A stretch of DNA of 64,000 bases, from NCBI GenBank assembly GCA_963682055.1, contig OY821741.1, positions 26,544,711 through 26,608,710 on the forward strand, read 5' to 3'. This document shows positions 35,862 to 46,765 of this stretch, in pieces. Source of the DNA: Primula veris (lineage: Eukaryota; Streptophyta; Magnoliopsida; Ericales; Primulaceae). A model generated the notes under the pieces. The model was not told the origin of the DNA and made no database searches. It saw only the letters and a list, made by a program, of their open reading frames with translations. A program made the position numbers and the translations under genes. Position 1 is the first letter of the stretch, and every line of letters starts with the position of its first letter.

Positions 35862-36002
35862 ATCTTTATAAAGCCGTTAAATTTTTAATAAATGACTAAT
35901 CGTTAAACTTAAGTACGACAATAGTATTCATCGTGCAACGTTAGAAAAATCACATATTTTTCTGAAAAACGTAGCTTTTGTCTAATCCAAAATAGGAACA
36001 AA

Positions 36003-36903
36003 AATAAAACCTGCAAATTAATGTATCGAGGGCCACACCCGATGTTTAATTCTCCTATTTATCCTCATCGATGTCAATCTCCAAATCTTGGCCATCTCTA
36101 TTTCCCTTGTCTCTAAAATCTTAACTTTTCCTGGCTCCATCTTTTTCGGACACGCCGTCCTAACTTTCTCCAACTTAACCATTTGATGAATTTTGTTATT
36201 CTAAACATTTTCATAAATGGTACAAAATTTGTTAAAACAATTAGTAATAAACTTGCAAGGAATTTTGCCACCCCTCTCTTTACACCCTCTCCTCTTTTGA
36301 GGTTGAGTATCCTCTAAATTGTCATCTTTTTGCATTTCTTCTTCTTAGATGGTTGAATATTTTGCAAGCTATCGCTTTATGTGAAATACGCAGAATCCGC
36401 GTGACCAAGGAGCTCATTTCTTACTTCATTCGATGTGTTGGAATACCTAGGATACACTTTGTTGTTTAATATTCCAATTTTTAGGGTTAAAGTAGAAGAG
36501 ACAATTGAGTCCATCTTACTGAAAAAGACCCAATCACCAGTATAGTCTGCATTTTCAGCCAATTTTGCCTTCTCCTTTTTATAAAACATTTTTAGTGTAT
36601 GTAGACGGTTTCAACAGTGAGTTAGGGTCTTTGTACAATTGGAAACCTCAAATACCTTCGCCAACACCTCATCCCATTAGGCGGACCGGATATTTTCTTA
36701 TTATTTCTTAACAGCCTCTCACCCCAAGCTTCGAGAAGAACAAACGTGTAAAGCGTGTTTCAAACTATTGAGCGCTTTGCCACTTCTGAAGTCTCCTCTT
36801 GAGAGACAATTTCACAGTTTGCTATAATTCTTTCCTTATTTGGTGTTTGTGAAGGAGTATGAACATATTCCACCCTAACAACAACGACATCAGAAGACTT
36901 CAT
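36003..36903 (-). pseudogene. Trihelix transcription factor pseudogene, copy B right arm (best preserved)
   Basis: The ATG at 36903 opens MKSSDVVVVRVEYVHTPSQT, then NCEIVSQEETSEVAKRS, FVLLEAWGERLLRNNKKISG (trihelix helix 1), a +1 shift, WDEVLAKVFEVSNCTKTLTH (helix 2), C-stop-NRLHTLK and MFYKKEKAKLAEN (helix 3, family pattern QCxNRxDTLKKxYKxEK). Next is DYTGDWVFFSKMDSIVSS, the fourth helix common to the ASIL/ENAP group. After the GHADSAYFT stop, broken frames give MVKLEKVRTACPK and EIEMAKI, the C-terminal helix. At least one frameshift and three stops make it non-functional. The mirrored copy is at 25534. Confidence 0.78.
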
Positions 36904-37654
36904 GGTAAGAAAGAAAACGTATCAAGCTAATAGAGAAAACAAATCTATATTTTTGGTAAGGAAGGAAAAGTATTAAGTTAAAAGGAGCCAGAACATCCGA
37001 CCAATGCTGTCAAGTGTAAAAAATTAACAACGATACACTGACTAATCAAAGCCATGATATCATTAATGTGAAGTGTCCAAAACATTATGTTAGGCCATGC
37101 GGTCTAGATTGTTTGTCAAAAACCACATTAAGAATATTTATATTTAACTTTTATTATATAAACAGCTAATGCATAATGTTTTGCTTCAATTTGTGATTAA
37201 CTACATGTGCAGTACAGTCAGTTGCGACCGAGTCAGCAATTGACTATGGTGGACTGATCCGGTAAAGATTCGGTTAAAGAGAAAGGATGAAATAAAAATA
37301 GTGGAGATCAACTTCTATTGATTAGATACAACCCCTATAGATAAAGAATGAAGATATAGAAGGAACGTCCTAGTGAAAGAAGTAAATGGAGAAAAAAGAA
37401 ATAATTGCTATTTGAGTGTGATTGGTATTATTTGTAACGTTATAAATAAAGTCATTCAGTTCTATAATTTTAGAGGCTTTACCTACTCATTATATTGAAT
37501 ATAAGAGGGAAATAATTGAGAGAGAAAAAAAAAATCATTCTTGAGAGAAAGATGTCGTTGATACATTGATAATTGATTAGATAGAAGCAATAGTTCGATA
37601 GTCTTATACTAGTGAGTAAGTCATTAGGTATGATAAGACTAAAGTTGACCATCG

Positions 37655-37664
37655 TAACCTTTTT
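37655..37664. repeat. TSD of LINE, left
   Basis: TAACCTTTTT, repeated at 38610-38619. The left arm (about 24,815) shows the uninterrupted site. Confidence 0.8.
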
Positions 37665-38609
37665 TTTTTAAATTCAGAACATATTGAATGGAACGAAAGT
37701 TTTTTTGAGCACGGGCACATCAAAAGGTAAAAGAAAACGAAATTATCAAAAATTTCAGCTTAAAACAAAACTACAATCAAGCCAACTAACTTATAAATCA
37801 AAATAAAGAAAGTAAAATTCAAACAAGCTTGAAGATAGCAGTTCTTCAGCCTTTTTGTAAGGCAATGTTAGAGCAAGAGCAGCATTGTTATTGTCTTTAT
37901 GGTTTACCAGATGAATTCGAATTCGGCCAAAATTCTGATTACCTTGCAAGGAACTTACAGAGCTAGGTATCCCAACATCTCATAAGCCACATAATATTTT
38001 TTAAATAATCATTTCCCACCATAGACCAAGGGGTCAAATTCCCCCTAGTCTTAGCTTCCTTTGTGTAGAAATTTTGTTTCTAAATAAAATGATTTTTGCT
38101 TAAGCAGTAGATCCGAACACGGTTCCAAAGATTGACAGAACCATAAGAGAGCACTTCGGAATATTTGCTCAAGGCATCTTTGCACTTTGTCTTCTCTCTC
38201 TTAGGCTATCCGTTTGCCCCATTTGACTAAGCAACCAAATAGTGGACCTAACAAAAAGAATAAAAGCACAGCAGTATCCTACCAGGATAACAAGTACTTT
38301 AAAAATGACCGCAAAAATGAACAGAATACCTGTAAATATAAAGCTTAAGCCCAACAGCGAGGCCATAGCCACGTTATCCAGCATTACTGTCCTCATTTTT
38401 TAACACTTTCTTATCCAATCACCAATTATTAGCAATATTTAAGTTCCTATCGCTTTTTTAGTTTTTTTCACATTTCTCAAGACCTTAAGTCTGACTTTAA
38501 CCATAAATTTAACACAAGAGATGATTGTAGCCACATTACTAGTGGTTCCATGCATTCTACGTACCATTCCTCTCTTTCCAGATCATATAGACAAACCAAG
38601 AAAGGATCC
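37665..38609 (-). mobile_element. 5'-truncated LINE (L1-type) tail
   Basis: A 945-bp insert in the right palindrome arm, absent from the left arm, bounded by a 10-bp duplication and ending in a short T run on the plus strand (a poly-A tail in minus sense). The minus strand near 38,590-38,470 reads VYMIWKERNGTYRMHG, the pattern of the LINE C-terminus (IWxERNxR). A hydrophobic 75-codon frame follows (38396-38169), probably 3' noncoding sequence. Confidence 0.7.
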
Positions 38610-39730
38610 TAACCTTTTTCAATATCAATAAATTTTGACTAAGTATCGCAGAGATGTAGACTTGGTGAAGTCGAACTCATTAGTCAAACATTGTGTGATT
38701 GACGTTTTATTAATAAAATTCATTATATTCGTCAGCTGCTAAGTTAGCTGCACCTGAGATCGCATAGCTATATTTAGAACTTAAGCTAAGAAACATGGTA
38801 CCAGAAAATCACATGGAAATTGTTCTCGTATAAAAGTTCGATTATGAAGACGCAATGCATGTAAACAATATATTTATAATATCATGCGACAAAACTCTAT
38901 CTATCAAAATCTAATAAAGTTAACATTACCAAATTATTTTATCATGTATCAAAACCACGACAACATTTGTTTGCACATTAAAATACTCCACACTAAAAAA
39001 GATAATAAGTTGTCGTCTTCCATTTAGTTATAAAACGATCATCACGTAAAAAGGCGTAAAAGAGAGGTGACCACTTATGAGCAAAATTAATATAGTGAAC
39101 ATTACCGATATTTTTACAGATTGATCATAACCAGATTATCTAAACCCTCTCAAAAAGGGGAAAATATAAAAGCCACAAACAAAAAGAACAACAGAAAAAA
39201 AACGAGTTTTACCACTTCCGATTCTTCAAACAATATTTACATATCTATATATCTACATTGCATGTAATATATCAAAATTAAAAGCAAGGAATCAGAGGGA
39301 AATAACTATAAGGTTGATTTTTTTAATAGTAAGAAACATTTTTGAAAGAACGTGGAAATTATTAAAAACTCCAAATATTTTCATTTTTTATCGGTTGTTC
39401 CAAATGTTTCAATAGGTTTTTAACTCGGCCTTTTATTTTGACCAACTTAGATTACAAATCGGAGGTTCCAAGGCGTCATTCTTTTACAATTTTAATTTTT
39501 CAAGGTAGTCACCAGATAATTGGGCTCATTTGGGTATATTAAAAGTACATAAGCATTTTTTTGTTAGATATAATAAGTTATACTTTAAAAAGAATTTTGG
39601 TATTATTGTGTGTTTTATATACTCTGATGATGTTTCCTTTTTCTAGCAAGGGTAGTGAAAGCAGTTAATTCTTGTTTAAATTGAGTGAAATTAAATTAGT
39701 TTAAGAAAATAACGTTTTAGTATACTTAAA

Positions 39731-40020
39731 AAATATACTTCTTCATCCCTAAGTACCAAAAATATGCATACTTTTCAATAGTACACCAAACTGTTTTTGT
39801 TGCTACATTTTTTCTAAATTTAGCAACACATAATTCGACATCAATTTAGTAACAAAGCGTATGATGGTAAACTGAATTTTTTTTAGTGTTTTACATACGA
39901 TCACCATTGGCTGAACATAAAAAAAATCTGCTCAGAAAACATAAAAGACAATATCAAAGATCACTACTACCTGAATTGAATCGTTTCTAATTTCTCTAAG
40001 AGCAGACATTTGTCAAATCT
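39731..40020. other. AT-rich DNA outside palindrome
   Basis: No gene is seen. CTTCTTCATCCCTAAGTACC near 39,740 faintly resembles a Stowaway end, but no partner was found. Confidence 0.3.
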
Positions 40021-40225
40021 ATATTTAACGGTGCAGCTGTGTGCATACTAAAAAAGAGATTCCAATTAGATACGGCCAAATTTTTATAAATCTGTCGCTT
40101 AATGGTCATTTATGTCAGTAAAATTGAAATCCGTCACTATGTCGTCACCGATTAGGGCGTTGGCCGTTGGGAATTAAAATCTGTCACTATTTCTAACTGC
40201 GATCTGACTTTTTTTTTTTATAGTG
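40021..40225 (-). mobile_element. CACTA (CMC) transposon terminus
   Basis: The minus strand starts CACTATAAAAAAAAAAGTC at 40225 and then has subterminal repeats ATAGTGACAGATTT, ATAGTGACGGATTT and AAGCGACAGATTT, the usual layout of plant CACTA ends. The opposite end was not found. Confidence 0.6.
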
Positions 40226-40291
40226 GCAAAAAATTATCACAATCAATTTGTGAAACGTTAACAGATCTTTCTACTCTTCTTTTACTCCTAA

Positions 40292-40594
40292 TTTATTTAA
40301 GATCTCCCTACTTTATATTGACACATTAGCCACAATTAGTGCATGGAAACACTTGACGCAACACCACAATGTGGTGTAGAGAATTATGCTACGTATTATA
40401 TTAATTGAGAAAAAATAAAGCAATTAAAATGCTTGTGCGTGATATAATTTTCCTACTTTATTTAAGATCTCCCTACTTTATATTTGATATGCACTTGACG
40501 CAACACCACAATGTGGTGTAGAGAATAATACTACGTATTATATTAATTGAGAAAAAATAAAGCAATTGAAATGCTTGTGCGTGATATAATTTAC
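40292..40594. repeat. Tandem duplication, 165 and 138 bp
   Basis: Both units start TTTATTTAAGATCTCCCTAC and end GCTTGTGCGTGATATAATTT. Unit 1 has about 26 extra bases. Each holds the palindrome CACCACAATGTGGTG. Confidence 0.85.
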
Positions 40595-41188
40595 CGCTTA
40601 TCCAATTCCATACAAACAGAATAATGTTACACCAACAACCGCGAACCTTGCCTTTTGTTACTTTTTCAAAAAATAAATAAAATTCGATTAAGAATAAATT
40701 TACTTGAACCATTAACCAAGAGAGTAGCTAGAAAAAGGTGAAAATTATGACCAAGTATGATGAAATAAGCTTCCCTGAATATCAAGAAAAAAATGATTCT
40801 TTCAAAAAAAAATATTATCACAAAGTATAGTAAATTTAAGTTTTTGGTCACCCCGCAAGAAAAGAAAAACATAAAATTTTCTCCCTCCTATCATACACGA
40901 ACTCCGTTTCCGCTAATCATTAATGTTGATACTTGATATAATTAGTTATCCTAAAAACAAATATTAAGCAATACTTTCGGTTCTTCTCTAATTATGGTCA
41001 GATAACATCAACAACTTAGCAGTAGCTTTGAACAAGTCGGTCTCATGATTTATTTATCTCTTTAAGAAGTTTGTACTCACTATTTGGAAACGTTCGCTCC
41101 AAAGCTGGAAAAAGTAAGATGAAAACTCTCAAAACACTTAGCGAAAACGATTAGGTGCTTCTTACACTTTGCAAAATGTGTTTTAATT
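40595..41188. other. AT-rich DNA, no gene seen
   Basis: Only short hydrophobic minus-strand frames of low complexity; nothing supported. Confidence 0.4.
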
Positions 41189-41193
41189 ACTAG
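41189..41193. repeat. TSD of long-form solo LTR, left
   Basis: ACTAG, repeated at 43344-43348. Confidence 0.9.
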
Positions 41194-43343
41194 TGTAACG
41201 CCTAGAGTGATAGTTTATTTTATTAGAGTTTAGTTTACTAGAAAGACCCGTATTTTGAGTTTTGTAGACGTTTTGAAGTTGTTGAGTTAGAAGCATGTCA
41301 TCTTAGTTTACTTTATTGTCTTTTATTTTGTAACTGATTGTTTTACATTATTGTCTTTTATTTTATTAGATATTGTATATAGTTGGTTACTTTATTTAAG
41401 ATTCTTACGTATATTTCATTTACTTGAGTTATGCATGGTAGAATATAACGGGTTGTGGACCCTGTGTAATTATATTTATTGGATTATGACAAGATTTGTA
41501 CTTTTAAATTCTTATGGTCTTATTTATGAAAATTGATCATTTCTGGGTTGTAGTTATTTAGAGAAAAAATGGAATTTTGGGACGAAATTCTTTTAAGGAG
41601 TGTGTGTTGTAACATCCCGGATTTTTATAAATGGTTTTATTTACGATTAAGTTCATCCAAAAATGTTTTGTACCACTTTTACCAAAAACCGGCCACTCTA
41701 CTAATTTTTAGCCAAAAACCGAAACTCTTCCGAAAAACTTTATTTTAAAACTTGTTACTAATTTTATAAATAAAAAGGAACCAGTAGCTTTGTTTCTAAA
41801 TATTTGTTATTTTTTAGCAGTAAAATAATAGTTTTGATTATGAGTTAACTTTTAGAATTTTGGAGACCAAATAGTTCGCTTACCCAAAAACTCTCAAAAC
41901 AGTTTCACGTGAAACATTTTCATTACACTTTTAAAAACAGGAAACCAAAAACCAACAAAAACAAAGTGAAACAAAGAGAGAAAAGAGAGGTTCCAAATCT
42001 TAGGAAAAACAAGAAGAAACCACCATTAGCGAGTTTTTACCGGAAGCATCTCTTCTACGAACTAAGGTAACAGGGGTTATCCATTGCGACTGGACGGGGG
42101 TGTATGTTAGGGTTACATCTTGCGTTTTTAAAATTTGGGGGTTTTCTTTTATCTCAATTATATTCTATTAAATTGTTAATTGTATTTTATGTGTTGCTCT
42201 TTTAGTTCACTTATTTGAATTTGAGAATTGAGGTTTTAGACATATGAGTTTCGAATTAATGAGAATATAGATGGGTTTGTGTGTTTTTATGAGTTGTTAT
42301 GTGTTATTATAGTTGTTGATAAAATTGGGTAAATTTATGTTGAATAAAGATGAGTTGTAGTTTATGCATACAAGGTGTTTGTTAAAATGCCTGAATGAGA
42401 TTCTATGTTGTTGGACTTGTTTGGCTAGTTGTGATTCTAGTACCTATCCTTATGTGTTTTGTTGAATTGCGATAATGTGACATTTGGGAATGCTAGTATT
42501 TTGAGAATGTGATTTTATTGGGAATTGTGATAATTGAGTAGTATAGTATTATTGGCTGAAATCTTGTGATTTATTTATTGGCAATGGTCCATGTCTCTCC
42601 CTATACCGTGGGCATGAGACGAGCCGAGGGGTATAGGGAATGACTCATCTTACGGACTGTAGCGAGTGGCGTGAGAGGTCCAAGTGCGCACTTTAAATAT
42701 TTATATGTTGGCAAGAGTCTCTGTCTCTCCCTATACCGGGGGCATAAGATGAGCCGAGGGGTATAGTGAATGATCTACCTTACGGACTGGGGTAGGTGGT
42801 GTGAGAGGTCCATGTGTGTTATAGATGTGTGTTGGAGTTACTTAATTTATTTCGTTGTATAATGCTATTACATCTCTTTTGATACGTTGTTATTGTAGTT
42901 GTTGTTTGTGAGTTCTTGCATTTATTGGATGGAGTGACGGTATCATGTGTGGTGCCGTCCCGTCTATGTATGTGCGTGGGACTCACCGTTATAGTTTTGT
43001 CTTTCAGGTACAGCTTAGGTTGAGACATTTGGATAGGAGCATTAGCGATGTATCGCATGGGTTCGGGGCTTCTTTCGGTCGCTTTCTTTTTACTTAGACC
43101 ATTTTTTAGGTTGTAGCCTACGGGCAAATTACATTCGTTTGGTATCTTTTTTTTATGAATTTGTTAAAACCATCTTGTCTTGTAGACGCGTTTGGCAAAC
43201 ATTTCTATTTCATTCGTATAATTGTTCCTTTAGCTCGCAAGTTGTTTTCTTTTAAAAGTTAAATTTTGTACCAACAGGTTCTTTTTCCTTTTGTTTAAAA
43301 GGTCACGCATTGATGTCCGTTTTTTGAATTTTGGGGCGTCACA
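41194..43343 (+). mobile_element. Tekay solo LTR, long form with internal PPT
   Basis: A 2150-bp unit starts TGTAACGCCTAGAG and ends GGGGCGTCACA, with a perfect 5-bp duplication ACTAG on both sides. Its first 414 bp match the 3' untranslated segment of the intact Tekay element (3127-3580 in minus sense). At 41571-41607 it holds the polypurine tract 2 block (GGGACGAAATTCTTTTAAGG), and at 41608 the TGTAACATCC that is the LTR start in the other copies. So here the LTR boundary was set at tract 1. The terminal bases TGTAACGCC and, on the other strand, TGTGACGCC match. It has two sub-repeats (42,580 and 42,712) instead of three and is a divergent, older copy. Confidence 0.85.
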
Positions 43344-43348
43344 ACTAG
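43344..43348. repeat. TSD of long-form solo LTR, right
   Basis: ACTAG, identical to 41189-41193. Confidence 0.9.
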
Positions 43349-43823
43349 GCTTCCACTCTTGAAGTCATTGCCTCCAAACGGAAAATAATTAAATATAGAG
43401 CACGGTCTAAGGCAATCAAGACCTTTCTTAGTCATTATTGAGTACATATAAAAATGTAAAGCTATTGTAAGAAATAAACTTATTTGTACATTCATTTTTT
43501 TTTTTGAAAAGTAACCACACTTATCATTAATCAAAATAACAAGTTAATACAAAGATCACACCTGCGGAGCAAACTTTAAAATGCTAAAGATAACATAAAA
43601 TAAATAGTTACACTAGCCCCCAATTTTAAAAACTCACCTAAATCATCTTATTCAAAACAAAATAAACACAAGAAATCAAAATAAAGGGTATGTAAAAATA
43701 AAAACCATCTCGACGATCATATAGAAGCAGTGAAATATTATCGCAAGAGTCGTCAAATCAGTCGAAATACGGAATAGTAGTAGAGGCAGTAGAGAAAGAG
43801 GCACAAATAAATAAGAAACTCGG
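43349..43823. other. Unassigned DNA with poly-T stretch
   Basis: No gene. A T run at 43,495-43,505 followed by AAAGTAACCACACTTATC could be the reversed tail of a minus-strand retroposon, but I see no duplication or protein to confirm it. Confidence 0.3.
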
Positions 43824-43828
43824 GAAAC

Positions 43829-44073
43829 TGATAAAACTCATAGGGTTTAAGGGAATTTAGATGAGAATCAGAGAAATATATAAGAGATAAACAGATAATT
43901 GAGTGAAGAAATAGAGTTAGACTTGCCTCATTTTACTAATCTCATAAAACTTAATTCAAATTGAGAGGAAAATCTCATTACATATAGGCCTCGAAATGAC
44001 CGAAAGTGCGAATAAACAAATAAAAAGTAGTCTAATAAATAATGTTAAATGACAAAAACAACCAGTATTATCA
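43829..44073 (-). repeat. 3' LTR, 245 bp
   Basis: Direct repeat of 47540-47791, with the shared start TGATAAAAC and end TTATCA. Confidence 0.88.
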
Positions 44074-44090
44074 TTCCATCCCCCTTAAAA
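44074..44090 (-). promoter_or_regulatory. Polypurine tract
   Basis: Element-sense AAGGGGGATGGAA directly before the LTR start TGATA. Confidence 0.8.
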
Positions 44091-44564
44091 ATAATCTTGG
44101 CCTCAAGGTTACTCTCAAGTGCGACGTCCGTGAAATCATATCACATGTGCGTCTTGTTTCCCACGGTCTGGTGGAAGTCCGAACACACTCCTCCATCCCC
44201 TCAAGTGAATCCTACTACAGTCGGTTGGAACGTCGATCAAGCTCCTCCAACATATCAAATGATTGTCTCTCCGTATCTTGGACACCCGACCGAACCAACA
44301 TTCCCAAAAAAACCAAATATCATCTCGAAATATCTCATATAGGATCTCGTCACAACGAATATAAGAAATGAATGCACCATGAATACTAAAAATGCCATTC
44401 AGATACTCAGTTCGATCATCAAATATCATTCTATTATAATAAGTCAACCAAAATCAAATGATCCTACCCAATTTAGCCACTTTTTTGCAAAAATAACCAT
44501 ATATTTTTTTATTAATTAAAATAAGACCATACTCACATAAAAAAAATATAAAAATTAATAACTA

Positions 44565-44991
44565 AGAGCATCCACAATAGTTTTGTTAACTTTTTATTGT
44601 TAACTAATGATACATAATCATTTAAAAATATATTAAATGACACATGTATATTAAGTTAAACACTCACATTAGTTTTAACTTTAACAATGTTACCTATTTT
44701 AACTAAAAATTAATTATTCAAAATATAGTACTATGGATAGATGCTGGGAGAAAATAAATAGCAGTATGGTAGATATATAAAAGATATGCGTGAGAAATAG
44801 CAGTTAATTGTGGGTGTGAGGTAGACTTTTTTGTCATGTCATCAAATAATAACAATTAAAAGCATTGTTATATTTAACAATGTTTTTAACATTTATAAAC
44901 TTAACACACACTTTAACACAACTAATGGCGAGACAAAATTGCTAACATTTTTAATTAACAATAGAGATAACAACATTATTGTAGATACTCT
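44565..44991. mobile_element. MITE with GAGCATCC ends
   Basis: The left end GAGCATCCACAATAGTTTTG pairs with the right end, which reads GAGTATCTACAATAATGTTG on the other strand. The flanks share TAATAAC (an imperfect 8-9 bp duplication), suggesting hAT or Mutator type. About 425 bp, no coding. It is nested in the LTR element 43829-47791. Confidence 0.7.
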
Positions 44992-45124
44992 AATAACACT
45001 ATTTATCACTCTTTAACAACCAAACATTTTTTTAAGTATTATCATTTTATACTATTTTTTTTGTATTATCCACATATTTGTATCATAACTACATTTATTT
45101 TCTATATTTTGATTGCACTGCGCG

Positions 45125-45156
45125 TCACACACGCAACGCGTGTGGACGATTACTAG
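45125..45156 (+). mobile_element. Helitron 3' terminus
   Basis: A 7-bp stem CACACGC/GCGTGTG with loop AAC is followed 8 bases later by CTAG and then T, the layout of Helitron 3' ends (hairpin, CTRR, insertion before T). The 5' end (expected TC after A) is not fixed; A/TCCTACCC near 44,459 is a candidate. Confidence 0.55.
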
Positions 45157-45480
45157 TATTTAAATATTCAAACTGAAAAGGCTCCCATTACGTATCGACG
45201 TAAGCGGTTGGTGGTTTACCCAAAATATAAGATAAATAACAAATAACACCATCTCGCAATAATATAAGAGTATATTCAAATAATTTCCAACAGATTTGAC
45301 CTCCTAAATATGAAGCCAACTCACCCATAAAACTCATAACATTGTCTGAACCACGATGTAAATTTTGAACTAAATTCGAAAAATCCACAAGAACCTCACA
45401 AGTAGCAATAGTAAAACAAGGAAAATTAAATAAACATCATTTAGTAAGCGGTCTCATACACAAGTGACCCGCAATGCCCC

Positions 45481-45622
45481 AATAATAATCACGATTCAAC
45501 TTAAAAATTGAGTCATGTTGAGATAACCATAACTCACTAACCTTTTCTCCGAATAATAATCACGATTCAACTTAAAAATTGAGTCATGTTGAGATAATCA
45601 TAACTCACTAACCTTTTCTCCG
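45481..45622. repeat. 71-bp tandem duplication
   Basis: Two copies starting AATAATAATCACGATTCAAC (45481 and 45552), nearly identical, within the non-autonomous element. Confidence 0.9.
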
Positions 45623-46441
45623 AATAGAACAGATCGAGTCGTAAAATCTTTCTACCAGTTTTGGATATATTCGCACCAAATTTCCTAAAATTCTGAAAAC
45701 TTTTAGGTAGAATAAAAGTTGTTTCTGTGAGACATGTCAAATCTGTCCACGTACGGTCTGGACAGTACCGAAAGCTGAACTTCGAAAAATCATATCTCAC
45801 TCCTCATTGGTCCAAATGCAGAAATTTAAGTGGCCACACGTCCGTATACAACTACTCTACCAATCACCAAATATCAGCTGCATTAAGTACCTTTTTCTAT
45901 GATAAACTTTTAGTTTTCTACACAGCAGTCTAGCTGTCCAAACAGAAAAAACTGGACAGATGCCCAACTTTAAAAATTCATAAGTAACGAACCGTTTTAC
46001 CAAATGCAGCGATTCAAATTCCAGATTATTCCTTAATGTCCTGCCTAAAAACTCATCAAGCCGTTTTAAAAGATTAAACTGTTTGCTATAGAAAAGGATA
46101 ATTTTCATGCGCGTAACAAACCAGTTTCTCCAGCATTCTCCAGACAACTTTGAAAAATCATTACCCGTTTTATGTTTATCCAAACACCCCAATTTCAGCC
46201 GCGAAATTTCAGTGTACGAGTCCTCTATCTTGTCACCCAACTTTGACAAAGTTGAAAATCGTTTGCTATGGTTAATAGTTATTTTTTTGACTACCAACAA
46301 CATTGTCCTAATATGAAAAATTGAACGCCAATTAAACTTTAAAAACTCATAAATAATTGTCTACTCGTCCAAACGGATGAATCCCAGTTTTATAGTTTTT
46401 CCAGTCATGTTATACAACTCCTCACCTAATTTTATATTTTT

Positions 46442-46765
46442 CTAGCAATTTATGGTAGGAACAAAATTAGCTTTCCCAGGTGCCATGGGAAAAACACACG
46501 ATCTTGAACTTATCAATACCAATCGATCAAACTTAGCCAAATAATTAATATATCTTCCATCACCAAACAGGAAAACATGAAAATCACGATCCACACAACC
46601 TATATATGGCCAATTATCCCCTCCAACACTAATATTGATGCGACTAAATTTAGATATGTGGTTCTCGCGACAGTCAAAAAAACACATCACAATATCGTGT
46701 TTTGTTTGTTTTAGTTTACCGCGATCACATGGGTTTCCAACCAAATCATCCCATGAATCAAACAT
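46442..46765 (-). CDS. Unassigned frame inside non-autonomous element
   Basis: A 107-codon frame with non-random text (KQTKHDIVMCFFDCRENHIS, WPYIGCVDRDFHVFLFGDG). It lies downstream of the DEK_C-like frame in the same strand, separated by frameshifts, and may be part of the same captured gene or a host-derived exon. No family recognised. Confidence 0.3.
   Translation of the reverse strand: MFDSWDDLVGNPCDRGKLKQTKHDIVMCFFDCRENHISKFSRINISVGGDNWPYIGCVDRDFHVFLFGDGRYINYLAKFDRLVLISSRSCVFPMAPGKANFVPTINC

Larger units (their letters stand above)
23586..39730. repeat. Palindrome copy B, about 16 kb
   Basis: The left arm (23586-30840) is the imperfect reverse complement of the right arm (30842-39730). 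The outer ends share AAGTATAC; the central spacer is about 40 bp. Without insertions the arms are about 4.7 and 4.3 kb. Each arm carries upstream DNA, a trihelix pseudogene and an unidentified gene, both reading toward the axis. Later insertions are 26948-28868 and 29962-30572 (left), 32207-35861 and 37665-38609 (right). The right arm lost about 380 bp near 31,007 relative to copy A. Confidence 0.85.

Noticed and set aside
39735..39900. Possible Stowaway at the right edge of the palindrome
   Set aside because: Only a weak match to CTCCCTCCGTCCC and no inverted partner or TA pair found.
44042..44447. Three overlapping frames near the 3' LTR
   Set aside because: They overlap each other on both strands. 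At most the minus-strand text is the worn end of a pol gene; no frame is supported as a gene.
45857..46303. 148-codon minus-strand frame
   Set aside because: Built from repeated noncoding phrases of the element; no domain pattern, so treated as spacer.
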